Notes: generated by a model not told the origin, from the sequence alone. Shown: positions 1-13,762, counted from the stretch's first letter. The stretch is 64,000 bases of DNA from Thuidium tamariscinum (GCA_947034885.2 OX344749.2:32793182-32857181), one strand, 5' to 3'. Numbers and translations: made by a program.

Positions 1-1645
1 TACAGGTGACATTTGAAGCTCATTGGGATTGTCGTCTTTGATATTTTGTAAACAATTACGTCACTCTCTTCCTCCTGTCCAGCAATGAGTTTAGCTGCAT
101 CTCAGGAAAGTCATGCAGTATCCAAAACTGATCATCAACAAGTGTTCTGTTTCTGGAACACAAAAATTTTCAATACGAGGGACAGTCATAAACTTTTCTT
201 TGTCCGAAGCTCAGAGTTGGAATTCTTATGGCCGAGAAATGTATGAGAAACTTTTGTCTGTCCTAAAATAGTACTAAACGCGGTATAGTCATGTTTTTGG
301 AGGTTAAGTTCAAACACTCTGTATGTATCATTCTATGAAATTTTTATTTTAACTTACTGCCTATGCAATTAGATGTCTTCTCTACTCTACAAAGTTTCTA
401 GTTTTTTATGTGAAAAATCAACTCTTTTTAGATGTTTTGAAGGAAATGTGAAGATAAAAAATATCGAATAGGAAATCATCTTCAGAAAAAGCTAAGGATG
501 TCATCATGTGTGTGTATGTCATAGTGAAGATCATCATAGTATAAAGATTTCATCATGTGTACATGCTATAGTATAAACTCAATTTTTGTGCCATTCTATA
601 ATTTAAATTTTGTAGACATGTTTTAGTTTAGGAATCTTTTTAAAATTCAAGTTAGAGTTGAAACTAGAATAGGTGGGCTTCACTTCATTAGTTGGATTTG
701 GACTTGAAAAATATCATTTATATGGAGAAATTTCAAATTTAGAACAAGGAGCAACAACTTCCTATAGTACCCTAAACTAATATGTTTTGTAATCTTGTTC
801 TTTTATAAAGTTTTCAATGAGGGTAGAACCACCTATAATCAATTATTTAAAGTATTTTAGACATGATCTAGTCTAGTGGAAGACAACAAATATTTTCAAA
901 GGTCTAAAGATGAAAATGATGGAGATTGCAAAAACTTTGGTAATTTCATCACATGAATTGAAATTACTATGAATTTTGGAAGGCAAGAAGTGTGTTAGAT
1001 CCAATACTAATTTGTGGAATCTTCTAATTTCAATCACACAAAAAACTACTTTTTTACTTAGTCCTTCCTATTTTCTTGCACACTACTTTGGGACATGTGT
1101 CATGAACTTTTAGTCCCAATTTTAAAAACTTGAAAAAACCCATTTTAGCCTTGATTGGAAATACATCCATCAATAGGTTGTCTATAAGGATTTGATTGGT
1201 TATAGGTGGTTCTACCTTGTGTAAAGACAAAGACTTGCAAGACTTGCAAATTCAATTGCAAATTCAATTACGTACTATGAAAGGTCAAAATCAAAAAAAT
1301 TGGACGTAAGAAATTTGTCAATCTCTATCAAGGTTGTTGCGATATCACCCAAATTAAAGGTTACATAATGGCTCTTGTAGTATTATAGGGTTAGTCCTAG
1401 AATTTCAAACCTTTACTTAATGCTCTAGTAAGTAACAATGAGTGAATTTTTTTGGTTTTCATTTTTATTAGTGGGAGACACAATCATATGTCTTCTATAA
1501 GCCATTAAAATTTTAGTCTTTTCTTTGTGGAGATTTGACATTGTTGTATATTTTTGTAGAGAATATCAAGACTAAAATTTATATCAAAGTATGTAATTAG
1601 TGTAGCTCAAAAAATCCAATTCTTTTACGATAAGTATATATTATA
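1..1645. other. AT-rich non-coding DNA, no gene seen
   Basis: I find no reading frame with a recognisable product and no clear repeat structure. The sequence is AT-rich with scattered homopolymer runs, as expected of intergenic plant DNA. Confidence 0.6.
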
Positions 1646-1647
1646 GT

Positions 1648-1733
1648 TAATTGGAGTTGGCAATTACTGCCACTTTTAGATACATTGTGTAAACAATGTA
1701 CCCAAAAGTGGTAGTAACTAACAATTCTAAAAT
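1648..1733. repeat. Short imperfect hairpin
   Basis: Two arms of about 40 bases face each other around position 1690. The left arm contains ACTGCCACTTTT and the right arm AAAAGTGGTAGT, with ACATTGT/ACAATGT next to the loop. It could be a very small MITE remnant. No target duplication was identified. Confidence 0.5.
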
Positions 1734-1814
1734 TTTTTTAATTTAAATTTGGATTTAGTACACTAGGCATGTTTTTATCGGCCAAAGAATTTTAAATTTT
1801 AAATCTTTAAATCT

Positions 1815-3165
1815 TCATTTCCCTCCCCCCCCCTTCTCCTCTTGTAAGTTTTTGAAACCAATTGATTGACAAACATTATGGGACAAGTGATCCTATATTG
1901 GTATTCATATCTGTATTTGTACTTGTTTTTATATTTGTATTTGTATCTGGACCATATCCATATAATCCATATAATATATATAGTATCCATATCCATATCC
2001 GTATTTGAACAGTTCAGATTAAATCTTACATGATCAATGGCTTAGGAATTTTTGAGAAATCAATGATGACTACAAAGGTAAGTTGTTGGTTTAAAAAAAA
2101 AAATCAATGGCTTGTAAATTTTTTGAGAGAGGAGGGGGCTAATTAATTGACCTGGGTGGTGCGCCACTTTTTGTCACATTGCATTGTGAAGAGTATTGTA
2201 GGATGTAATTTTTTTAATCATTTTATAAGTAGAGAATGAATATATTGTGGTGACATGCCCAAAGTTCAAATTATAATAAAAGTTTTAATTTTTTGAATTT
2301 TCAAATTGGACTAGATATGATAATTAAGTGATCAAGTTTGATATAGTAGTGTATTTGTTCCATGATTTGAATAAAATATGTAAATATTAAGAAAATGATT
2401 TGGGTCTTACCAGGTCAATGCATGTAGGTATATGGTGTTAAGATAATCTTCATGATTTAGAAAAGGTCATTGCCCGTACTCATGAGCCCATTTCTGATTT
2501 GTTACCTTGAAGTTAACTTTTGTTTGTAAACTTGTACTATATAGAATTTGTTTGTTGTCCAAAAAAGCCTAGGTCCAAATTTTCTTCCATCTATTTATGA
2601 AAGAAAATTTTTGAACTTTCAATTATAAATCTAATTCTTTTATCAATAATTAAAAGTTATCTTGTTCAATGTTGTGATGCATTCACTATCCCCTCAAAAG
2701 ATGCTGTTATTACTTTCCCCCCTTCCCTCTCCAAAAATTTACAGGCGATTGATTGATTTAAAAAAAAAATGTTGACTTTAGAAATTGCCATTGATTTCTC
2801 AAAAAATCACAAGCCGTTGATCTCATGAGATTTAATCTAAGTTGTTCAAATATGGATATAGAAATGGATACAATATTTGAATACGGATATAAATACAATT
2901 TTTGGATATAGATACAGTTTCTGAATATGGATATGGATATAGTATCTGAATATGGATATACATACAGAAATGATGTTGAGTATAGATACAAAATTTCATA
3001 CAAATATTGTAGTGAATATTGAATATGGATACAATACTAAATACGGATATCGAATAAGGATATGGATATTAGATACGGGATTGAAAATCCCATATTGATT
3101 GTCAATTGCACTGGTTTCTGGAAATTACAAGAGGGGGGGGGGGGGGAAGAATGGGGGAGGGGAGT
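1815..3165. repeat. Inverted pair of GGATAT-rich repeats
   Basis: The stretch 1815-2145 reappears inverted and diverged at about 2700-3165. Shared landmarks in order are a C-rich (or G-rich) run, a degenerate array of TATCCA/TGGATA hexamer-like units, TTTGAACA followed by GATTAAATCT, an A-run, and a second purine-rich run. The spacer is about 550 bp. Each arm probably represents one copy of a short dispersed repeat that expanded a microsatellite. The small reading frames in it are repetitive Tyr/Ile/Ser translations and not genes. Confidence 0.6.
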
Positions 3166-5495
3166 GAATTTTTTTATAATTTAAAAATTTGTAATTCTTT
3201 TTTTTAGATATTAAATTCTTTTGGGTAGGTAGTAAGGCCTCATGGTACCTCTGCCTCACTACCTACTTAAAAAACAAGTTACTATGCTCTTAATGCATTA
3301 CAACATTCAAAACGACACCTTGAATAAACTTGGTTATGTTATTTACTTGTTCACTTATTTATGGGGAGATATATATGGGATTGTAGGTTGTCAAATTGCC
3401 TATACATTATAGAATGATCAATCAAGTAAGGACATTGTACAAGTAAAAGATTCAATAGTTGATGTCAAGGTTTAATTGTAGAAATGAAGAATACACCTAT
3501 TAGTCAAATAATTGAATTATTTTGTTGACTACCTTGGTCATAAGGTCATTTGTTTGAAAGATTTAAGTTTGCATGCCAAGACTTCTTTCAAAGCCCTTGA
3601 TTCCGAATTTGAATTTAAGTTTTCCAAATTTGATTATCCGTAGTAATTAATTCATTTTTGTGTTTTTCCTAGTCCCCGTAGAATGAATTAAATAAGAACT
3701 AGCTCAATGCCTACATGTAAGGTTGGAAGTCTATACTCTATAAAGCACCAAGTTCAAAAAGCTTTTTTAAATACAAAGTCATATATTATTTTTTTGAAAA
3801 TATTGATTCAATATAGGAGATTTGAAGGCATTAGAAGACCGCAACTTTTCTTGACTTCCTAGACTATGGGAATGCACCACATCAATCTAATGTAGTGAAC
3901 AGACCCACCATGTCAGGGATTACTATTTATTTTAATTTATAAATTATTTCTTTTGAAATTGATTAATTTAAAAAAAATCAATTTTAAGTCTCTTAATACA
4001 ATTTGAAATTTCTGGAAAAAATTCAAAAACTCAACCATTATAGGCTGATTTACAATTTCTTGATAGCACAGAGAATATGTAGGGGAATGTCCCAAAAACA
4101 ACCTTCCCTTGCCCTCAAATCTCCTCTAATGGCATTTGCCAATTTTACCAACAACAATCATAGCAAAGATAAATGCTTCTAAAGACTTATATCATTTACA
4201 CTTCAAAATTTATAACTAATTTCACCAAGGTCCGAAAATTGTTGCTTCATGGACCTTCATCCTTCAATGTTTGCCTTAGAAACTCCATTGTAGAATACCA
4301 CGTGGATGTACCGCATTGGTTCAAACTTCAGACTAAACTAGCTGTACTCGTACAGTACCTTCGGATTGCTTACGTGGACCCAGAGAAAGATTCTGGATAG
4401 AACAAGCGATGACATGTCTTCCTTATCCGAGATCTGCTCACCGTCGGATCTTTGCACCGTATAGAACTCTATCACCGTGACGTATACCACTGTAACACCG
4501 TGCTCACAACAACAGATACAGTATAATACACCAGAGTAGCGACTTCGGTATAATACGCTTCCTCCATACGTCGTCTCTCTGGCCGAGGATGCTAGAAATC
4601 CAAGGAAGCTGGCGCCAGTTTCCTCTTTCGCGTGTTCAGGTCTTGCTGTTGTGGACTTTTCCTGCGGAGTGCTTCATACGGAAGTTTTCAAGTGTGCTTT
4701 TTATTAGAACGGTGAGAATCGTCTTATCTAAGCTTTCTCATATTTGTTTTTCATGCTTTTTGTAATTGGCGTTTTCTAGCTTTCTCACTGTCGTTTCTAG
4801 TGATTAGTGATTTTATGCTATTTGTAACTCTGCTCTGTTTTATTTTTTCTTAATCTGGACTGTCGAATTCTTGTTGGATTAAAGTAAGGAAAACTGCATG
4901 TGTGTTGAGATTTGAGAGAGTGACTCTCAGTTTCAATAGTTTTATCTAGGATCGAAGTGATCTTGAGTTTTTGTTGTTTGAAGAAGCTTGTGCAAGTTTT
5001 GACGGAGCTGGAGTCGTGTACTAGTCAGAGTCGTGAAACTTTCGTGAAGAGGATTAATATTCACGTTTCATTGCGTGATCTTCATTTTCCTCGGGGAGTG
5101 TGCTTTAGATGCTTATTCTCTGCGCACGTTTGGATGTCAGGTTAGCATTTAGCAAATCGCTTTGACGTCCAGGTCCTGTTAGGGCTGTTTTTATTGGCTT
5201 AAGCTACCGATTATTTGTTTCTCGGCTGACAAGATTGTGGTCAATTACCTTTCTGGCGATTTGGAGCTCATCCTAATTTGCTACTTTTCGAAACAGTGTT
5301 TTTCTGATGTTTTTCTCCTCTTTGTGGTGCAGAGGTTTTATTGGTGGCCATTAGTCGTGAGTTTTTGGTACTTTTCGTTCGTGCCGGTTTTCTTGTGATA
5401 AGAAGCGGTAGTGAATAGTTTCAGTGTTTGTCAGGTTTTATTCCCGAGCTTCAAGAGCTCATGGTTAGAGGTATTGGAGTAGGTTCAAAGCAATA
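3166..5495. other. Non-coding DNA and PP2C upstream/leader region
   Basis: Positions 3166 to about 4400 are AT-rich and show no gene. From about 4400 the base composition becomes more balanced and leads without a strong reading frame to the PP2C start codon, so 4500-5495 is the likely promoter and 5' UTR. Splice-like GT sites near 4711 suggest a leader intron, but I cannot place it. A 75-codon frame at 4173-4400 has no recognisable product and I do not call it a gene. Confidence 0.4.
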
Positions 5496-7992
5496 ATGGG
5501 AGGGAAAGTGCATTCGGGAAACGTGGAGTCGGAAAGTGATGGTAGCGGGAAGCTTGGTGTTAGGGTTGAGAATATGAACTGCGGGGGTGGAGAGAGCGGG
5601 CAAATGCAGCCCCAAGCCATATACGGATTCTCTCTCTTGCAGGGCCTCCGCGGTAATCCTATGGAAGACTTTCATGTGGCAGAGTTTCGCGAGATCGAGG
5701 GCGAGGAGGTATCAATCCACCTCCTTTCAAATTGTCTGCGTTTTCAATCAATGTCAAGGCTCTGGAAACCTTGGTTAACGGCAATTTGAAGGTGGCATTC
5801 CCTTGCTGTTTACTTCTCTAACGGCAAGGCTTGCAACAGCGGATGAAAACATGGCTGGTATACTATTAGCGTGATTGGTCTCAGCTCTGTACTCCTCAGT
5901 TAGTCAAGTCAATTTGTTTGCTTTTTGAACTGAAGGATGTACAGTTTCTTGTTTTGGTCTGTCTTTCTAGAGCTCTTGTATGGTTTCTATGCTGAGCGGA
6001 CAGCGCGTTGATTTTCTTTCAGATTGGCCTGTTTGGAATCATTGATTCGCACGATGGACGTGTGGTTGGAAACCACGTGCAACATCACCTCTTTGATAAT
6101 ATTTTGAACGAAGGAGGTGTGCGCTCGGATCCAGCGGGTGCAACACGGGATGGATACCTCCTCACTGACAGAAATATTTTGGAAGCTGCACTGGAAGGGG
6201 GATGCAGTGCTGTCACTGCTATGCTGGTTGAACATGGAAGCCGTTTAATTGTGGCGAATGTGGGAGACGCAAGAGCTATTCTTGCGAAGAATGGGAAAGC
6301 TGTGCAGCTTTCAGTGGACCATAATCCCGGGAGCCCTACCGAAAGGGCGAGTGTGGAGCGAAAGGGAGGCATGGTCACCCAAATCCCAGGTGTGCTTGAA
6401 GCGTGGTGAACCCCAATTTTCCAGACTGTTGCATTTTTGTTAGACTTATGTCGGGTGAAAGTTGTTCTTCTGGTATTCGAAACACTCTGTGAGGTAGGAG
6501 GGGCAGAAACTGCCCCTTGAAGAACATATTGGCTCAGGATGTCTTCCATTTAGATCAAATCATTTTCTAACAAATTTTCTAACAAAGGAAAGAAGAGAGG
6601 GAGACATATCCTTCACAATTTGATTTGTAGTTTTTAGACTTAAATTGATTCAGATATGATTTTTTGATGCTCACAGTAGTGGGGTGCTATTAAAGGCCAT
6701 TGGTGCAAGTAGTTGTCCATCAATGGTGCAAATGGAGTTCAAAATGAAGGTGTGCAAACCTTAAATTTGAATAGCATGGTTCATGTAAATGCTGAGGACG
6801 GCACAAAGTGTCCCACCACTTCTAACTCCACATTATTTCCATTGATATTTTGTCTACTTCCAATTCAAATTTAGTCCCCATTTAGGGCCTCCTTCCGTAT
6901 GCAGTTGAGTGTAGGTGACGCTCCCAAATGATAGTCAGATGGGCGTGGTTTTTCTAGAATTCCCATCTGACTGATCATTGGTGAGTTTCACTGGCAACTA
7001 ACTGCACATGGAAGCGCATGGAAGCCCACCCTTACTCATGAAACTATGCAGCAGTAAATCCCAATTGGCACCAATTTTTCACTAGAATATTTTTCTATTC
7101 CTTTAGTAACAATTCATGGTTCAATAGCAGGCAGTTCTTAGAACACAAGCAGAATATGGACAGGCTATCTTTATTCAGGAATTTTCTCCTTCCGCCTTCT
7201 GTGACACATCACCAGAAGACGGTTCAGCCCTTCCCTGTATCCTTGGGGATGGAATTTATTTCGAGTAAAGTGATTACTCACTCGTTACTAGTAGGTTCCC
7301 TATTTCCGTGGGAGACAAATGGATCCTGTTAATGTTAATTGTGTTACTGCATAGTAGTATTGGATCATCTGCCTCTCTCACAATCACATCTGGACGTCTT
7401 TATGCTCAGACTGCGAAAGTTATGCCAGACCTTAGCATTCCTGCACGTTCCGGAATTGCGTAGGATTTTGTCATGGAAATGAAAGACCGTAATCCTCAAC
7501 TTACGAATTGTTGAAGACTACTACCTCCGACACTGGAAATGCCCCATGTTTCCTTTGTGAATCACGAAAGAAACATGGGTCTTTTCCAGAAGCAGAGGGA
7601 GTATTACCTTAATCTTGGTTTGCCTATACTTTAAATGGCATATTGTTTTTTTGCAGGGAAAATTTGTTTCTTATGATTCACCTATTGATGCAGGTGATCA
7701 TTGGAGAGTGGACGGGCTGGTGTCTGTTGCACGAGCGTTTGGTGATAGAAGTTTGAAGGAGCACATGAGTGCACGACCAGACCTGGCTGATGTTGTCGTC
7801 GACCTCTCTTGTGAATATCTGATTCTTGGAAGTAATGGACTTTGGGCAGTTTTCACAAACCAGGAAGTCGTTGACGTTGTGCTCAAGACGAAAGATCCCA
7901 GGACAGCTGCCCAAGAGCTGGTCTCGGAGGCACGAAAGAGGGACAGCGAGGATGATATCTCCTGTCTGGTCATCCAATTCCGAGAACTTTGA
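5496..7992 (+). CDS. PP2C-family phosphatase, probably catalytically impaired
   Basis: The model is join(5496..5708, 6023..6389, 7694..7992), which gives 292 residues. All junctions are GT-AG and the phases agree. The third exon starts at 7694, because that acceptor rebuilds the family motif PGDHWRVDGL...ARAFGD. Family landmarks are MED (56-58), VANVGDARA, DHNPGSPTER and ARAFGD. Established PP2Cs hydrolyse phospho-Ser/Thr with two metal ions held by Asp residues in DGHGG, DGLWD and DN motifs. Here the first reads DSHDG (79-83), the second NGLWA (241-245) and the third DD (280-281). The protein resembles the small plant PP2C group that reads DGHLG and HLFDNIL, and it lacks N-terminal targeting or membrane segments. 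The frame is open throughout, so this looks like a kept gene and perhaps a pseudophosphatase. Intron 2 is long (about 1.3 kb). Exon boundaries are inferred without transcripts. Confidence 0.8.
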
Positions 7993-9966
7993 AGGGAAGA
8001 CAAGGCGTGGCCGGCCGAAGTAATGCAACATTAGGAATCGAGTATCATTTATGAAGATCAACCTCTGAATGCTGTTACTGTAGTGTGTGTGCCGAAGGTA
8101 TGTCTCTTGGCTCCAGAGTGAATACATCATGCAGGAAGGTTGTGTGTTGGTAATTAGCCTTATAAAGATGTAGTTTGCACCTTCCGTTGTATAGAAATGT
8201 CGACTTGACGTGCTCGTCAAGAGTAGTGTAACAATCTTGAGTTTTTGCACAGCATGTGATGACAGAAATTTGTGTGTTTGCCATTTGAATTATATTAAAA
8301 TGTGATCATTTTTAACAAAGTATCTTGGGGTTAGGTCTTGTGCTTTGAGGATTAACCCTTGCCGATGACATGGATGTCTAGCGTTCAATGGATGGAAGAG
8401 AATCTTTGTATGAAAATGCAAGTATTCATCTTTGGAATTTTGATTGAAAAGGGGAGATCTTCTACAATGCTTTGACTTCCAACAAGTGCTTTTGGATTTT
8501 CTTAAACCATTGATTCCTATGGTATCAAAATGGATGATTTCATAGTCACCAAGGTCCGTTCTTCAAAGGTGAAATGGTATAGCATCAAATGGCTTGTGAA
8601 AATTTAATTATGAGGTATATATTGATCTATATTACATATGGTTTGATGCCATTATATTGATCTGGCACTGGTGTTGAGTTGATGGACCTTCATTACTATC
8701 ATGTAAGGTATTGAATTGATATTCTTTGATGGACCTCCATTACTATCATGTAAGGTATTGAATTGATATTCTTTGTTGTATAATTGAATTTTTTTAGAAA
8801 TTGAAGTTTGATGATTGTTAGAAATAGAAATATTTTCTAAAATTTATATTTTCTAAAATTATTAATCAAAGTTTTGGCATCTATTTTAAGAATACTGTTT
8901 TGTCAACCTTGGTCAATCTTTACAATACAAGATAACATACAAGGAGGGAATATGGAAAAATAAAGTCTCAATAAAGAAGTTTGTTTTTCTTATAGTGTCT
9001 TAATTTATTTTCTCTCTTCAATAAGTATCCAACCTAAACCATCATCAAACCCTAAACACTTATAGTGCTAGAAAGTGGCTCATGAATTAATTAGAGATAA
9101 ATTTTTTGATGAAAGATTGAGATTTTTCATCCATTTTATTTTAGAGATATTTGAATGTATGTTTAGGGCATGGTGGCAAAAATTTCTTAATTGAAGTATC
9201 ATTCACCTTTCAATATAAAAAGATGCTAAAAAATTAATGACAAAAGATGCCCTCTCATTATATTTTGATAATGTTTACATCCTTGTTCTTGATATGAATT
9301 TTAGACATTAATATAAGTTTTTTAAAATTTGAGTCCAACTATCAAAATGAAACTTCCTAATTTTTGTTTCTAAGACAATTTGAAACCTTATAAAGTCCAT
9401 AACATAGAATATTTTATTACAATTTGACCTTAGGACCATGGTTTTAAAAAAAAAAAATTCTAACCATAGTATATCATGGTTTTTTAGGTTACAATATAAT
9501 GTTTTAACCAAAATATATAGCAATGGTATTTAAAATATTCTTTAATCCAATTTTGTTTTTGATATGCAATTTTTTTTCTCAGTATTCTTATAAATTTCAT
9601 AATAATTTCAAACTTACATCAAATTTTTTTAGAAATTTAGGCATATTGACAATTAGATTGTTTTTTGGTCAAAGCAAATTAAAGAACATTTCATTGACAT
9701 TTAGTGAAAAAATAGAGCATATAGAGCAAAGAATATTGAGGTTTCAAAATTCCTAATCTAAAAACATCACAATTGGATCTAACAAAGAAAGTCTAAAAAT
9801 TAGATAATAAAAGTACTAATACATCAACCACAAAATCAGCCAAGCAATTAGTCAAGTGTTCATGTTTTCAAAATAAGTACATGTTTATAAAATGACCTAT
9901 GCTTTTAAACCTAGTTGCCTTTTGGGGGTTGGCTTTTCAAGAGGCTATTTATTTTTTAGGACAAGT
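7993..9966. other. PP2C 3' region then AT-rich DNA
   Basis: The first 300 bp are probably the PP2C 3' UTR, and an AT-rich stretch near 8285-8300 could serve as polyadenylation signal. No further gene is visible. The small frames opposite the PP2C exon are shadows. Confidence 0.4.
8681..8774. repeat. 47-bp tandem duplication
   Basis: Two almost identical 47-base units beginning GATGGACCT follow each other directly and differ at one base (T/C). This is a simple recent duplication in non-coding DNA. Confidence 0.85.
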
Positions 9967-10813
9967 AGAGCATTGGAAGAAACACTAGTACTATCCTCTA
10001 TCACAATTGGAGTGATGATGTTCTCATCCACTATAATTTTTGAAGCACAAGTCCAATGAATATAAAGTTTTTGATGGAGATGTCTAACTTGATGGTAATT
10101 GAATCCCTTATTTCTTAGAAATTAAAAATATAGATTTTTATATTTAAAAGTTAATTTTGTTAATTTGTTACACTTTGAGATCTGGGGTTTTCACTACATT
10201 TGGAATACTCAAATTGATTGATCTAGAGTTGAAATTTTAGTTGCCTATTTCTACACTAAGTTGGCATAGGGGCATCTAAAAATATATTATTTCATGTCTT
10301 TTGGGTCTATATAAATAGGGCTTCCTTGCATGAGCACTTTTGAACATTGAAGATGGTGTCAATTTCAATTTTATGATGAAATTTGATAACCATCAAGTTT
10401 TCACAAATGGCCAATTTTTAGTTTTGTTTGTAATTTGTAATTTATTAATTGATACCTCACTGTTTTTATTTTCTATGACAATCTATCTTTTTTCCCCCAT
10501 AGTATTGTTCCAATACTTGCAAATAGTCAATAGTACAAGTTTGCAATAGTAATTTTAGCCATCAATTTTGGCAATCAAGAGCTAAGATTGTTCTACTATG
10601 TTGTATTCATAGTACTGTAAGTTGAAAATGTAGATTTGGCCAAAAAAGTACACAAAACCCATGGTGTTTTTTGCAAATAGTAATTTTAGCCATCAATTTT
10701 AGCAATCAAGAGCTAAGATTGTTCTACTATGTTGCATTCATAGTATTGTAAGTTGAAAATGTAGATTTGGCCAAAAAAGTACACAAAACCCACAGTGTTT
10801 CTTGCAATGACGA
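9967..10813. mobile_element. Diverged MITE-like copy of the large-element family
   Basis: Both ends carry a diverged form of the terminal repeat seen at 35304, 42372 and 48284. The left end reads CATTGGAAGAAAC, and the right end on the other strand reads GTCATTGCAAGAAAC. Internal landmarks of the left half are also shared, such as CACAAATGGCCAATTTTTAG near 10400. It encodes nothing recognisable. No target duplication was found, so the exact ends are uncertain by a few bases. Confidence 0.5.
10551..10812. repeat. 131-bp tandem duplication inside the MITE
   Basis: A unit beginning AATTTTAGCCATCAATTTT at 10551 recurs at 10682 with few differences. Both units end in a GTGTTT...TTGCAA stretch related to the terminal repeat, so the right end of the element appears to have been duplicated. 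Confidence 0.8.
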
Positions 10814-13412
10814 ATGTGAGGCTATTTTCTCAAGTTTCATGTAGTATGAATGAAGTCATAATGAACAATGATTATTTACATAAATAATTTTGATAAATGT
10901 ACACAATTTTAGATGAATTGATGATGTTTTGTCTTTTATCTAAATGTCTATAGATGTAAATAGATTCATCATTTGAGTTAAGATTGCAAAATATCTCACT
11001 AATTTATCATATTAGAAAGGTTGCAAAACTAGTGTCATTACTTGTAAAATTAGTATCAAAAATTAGCATCCAAAATTGTGGCTATGAGAAATCAAACAAT
11101 GTAGGAATATCTAAGTATGTACTAATTAGAATTAAGAAATGTTAAATAGTGTTTAGTATATGACTTTCAAAGGTTTTTTTGTAGGAACAAAAGAATGTAT
11201 GAATTCATTGACTTCTATTTTTAGATTGACTATTATATAAGGTGGTTAGATTTAAAATTCTTTGCAAAATAACTAATCACAAGTGGAAAATGTGATTCAT
11301 GGTGAATGCAAGAAACACTTGTAACATTTGTTGCATTTGCATGATATTTTTGGAAGTAGTTTAAAATTAGGAAAATTATTTTTTAAATTATTTTTAAATA
11401 TTATTAGTGTATACACATTTAAAACAAAGAAAACCATTGAAGGGAATTTGTTAAAAAAATCTCTAAGTAGGAGAACTTGAAAAGTGCCAAACCTCAAGAT
11501 AGTACATACTTTGATGTTTTATTTAGTAAAAAATCATTAAAAAAATAAATTGTCCATTTGCAACAACTGTATGGGGATGGTCATTCACCAAAAAACTCAC
11601 CAAATCATTTTTTTGCATGTTTCAAAATGGATGCAGAAGGAAGCTCACTTTGTAGACTTCTACACCACATAAAAATAATTATTTTAGGCCATTCCTTTAG
11701 GCCATTAGTTGCAAGTCAACTAGAAGATCATCTCCTCTGAGTTTGAACTCAAACTGATTCTTTTTTTGGGGTGCTAAATAGTACTAAAATCCTCCAAATT
11801 AGTAAGTATGACATTCAATCACAGTCTATTTTGAAATAGTTAATTTTTTCTTAAATTATGAAAAAATTAGGTAAGGTGTATAATAGTCATAAGTACCTTC
11901 TTGTAAATCTTGAGTCATTTAGTGTCAAAATACAAAAGTTATGGCTAAAAAATAGATCAATACTTATCATGTGTTACAAAATAGTACATGTGATTCTTGC
12001 AGTCACCCTTCAATAGAGGCCTAAAGTGATAATATTCATTCTTTATCCTACAAAAAGTAATTTTATTGAAAAATGATATCTTTGAAATTTTGGCACCTAT
12101 TTCTAGAATTTCTTCATTGTTGTTCTTGACCAAAAGGTTTCCAAAATGCTTGAATAGCTAAATGATTATGAAATGATACCATTAAGAAGAATGAATAATT
12201 GGCCACAAGAGTATGAAAACTAATATAACCAATCTAAGTAACAATGCTACCTACATACACTACAAATGTTATTATGCCACCACTACAACCAACCTTCAAT
12301 AGTAGTCATGGGATAAATAGTTTTGACCATAGTAAATAACCAATTGAATGTAGTATACCTTTGATCAATTAGTGTTGCAAGCACTCATAGAATAAATTTG
12401 GAGCCTCCAGAATTAAAGAATTAAATCCCGTCCTCAAAGTAGTTGGGTCACTTGGATATAGTTACAATACCAGTTTTTTGTGTACACATTTTTTTCAAAG
12501 TAGATACTACTAAAAGATATTGGCTTGTTTTGTTAAAGAAAAATTTGATTTTTTAGCCTCAAAATATCCAAATTACTACTCTTTTTGTAGATCAATTACC
12601 AAATATTACCTACGTATCACCTACTTTTGATACAGTCATCAAGTATACTAAGTTACATGAGTATTGAAGAAATTATGCTGGACATTAAATCCTACCATCA
12701 AAGGTGGACCCATTAGGGTAAATTTTGGGTTCTCCGATAAAAAATGTAAAAGAAGGCTCCCTATTTTATGCTACATCTAAAGTACATTCTAAATCCACCC
12801 AACTAATGTGATTGCAAATATGAATTCAAAACTTGCAAAAAAAAAATTTGCAAAAAAGAAATTCCAAAAAACAAAAAAATTCATGTGTTATCCATCTACT
12901 AGGCCCACCTTCAATGGCAGGGTTTACCATATGTGTAGGTCAATTTTGGCAGTTTCTACCAAAATAGTTTACTTTTGGCATTTCAACAATTCAACAAACA
13001 GATAGGAATTTTTAAAATTTTCAGCTCTTTAAGAAGATACTCCTAATTTTGGATTGATTCTATCTAACAATGTGTGAATGTGACCCTTTTTCTAATATTT
13101 CTCAAGAACAATTTTTTCAGATTTTTAGAAATAGATGTAAATAATTTTCTAAATTTTGACATTTTCCAAATTGTTCCAGGTTATTTACGAAACTAACCTA
13201 CACTTATGGCACCGTCTTGCAGAAATTGTTGGCTCCTTCAAAATGAAAAAATTCCTTTGTAGGATGGCATGCACTGATCCCAAAACTGGCTAAATTTTGC
13301 TCATTTTCTACTTAATTTTTTCATGCCCTTTGAATAAAAATTTAAAAATCTTCCAAAAATGAACATTTGGTTGAAACTCCTGAATCTGTTCTGAGATGGC
13401 CTGAGGATCAAT
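10814..13412. other. AT-rich non-coding DNA
   Basis: I see no gene, no terminal repeats and no strong tandem array here. Short frames are AT-driven. Confidence 0.5.
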
Positions 13413-13750
13413 CCTTTTGGAAAATCAAGCAGGACGACACACTTTTACATCGTGATTGATTAAAGCACACACACATGTTGTATTCAAAGTAGCTAGCATA
13501 CATTCCTGTGAGCCAATGCTTGATTCCACAGCACACACTTAGTCAGACTCAAGCTGAGCTCACACTAATCCAGTGCGCCAAAGCTTGAAGCAAGAGAGAG
13601 CTACTTTGTCTACAATGCTAAGATTATATACCCTTCTTCATCATGCTTGTATTTCAAGAAAACGCAACCAACTGGTGCTTGGTTGGCTTTATCATGATTG
13701 GAGTTTGGTACAAGGATGTAGATCATCCAGTGGGGTTCATGCATCCAACA
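13413..13750 (-). repeat. Copia 3' LTR
   Basis: It is 338 bp and matches the copy at 31594-31931 with six differences that I could count by eye, all transitions. On the minus strand it begins TGTTGGATGC, directly after the polypurine tract. The outer end reads CCAAAAGG, not the usual CA, so the inner limit may be off by a few bases. Confidence 0.92.
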
Positions 13751-13762
13751 CTCCCACTCAAC
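13751..13762 (-). promoter_or_regulatory. Copia polypurine tract
   Basis: On the minus strand GTTGAGTGGGAG lies immediately before the 3' LTR start TGTTGG. This purine-rich primer for plus-strand DNA synthesis is typical of plant Copia elements, and it fixes the orientation and the LTR boundary. Confidence 0.8.

Noticed and set aside
1799-3003. Tyr/Ile/Ser-rich small frames
   Set aside because: They are translations of the GGATAT-type microsatellite.
7657-7693. Earlier acceptor for PP2C exon 3
   Set aside because: Using it breaks the phase with exon 2, while the acceptor at 7693 keeps the frame and rebuilds PGDHWRVDG.
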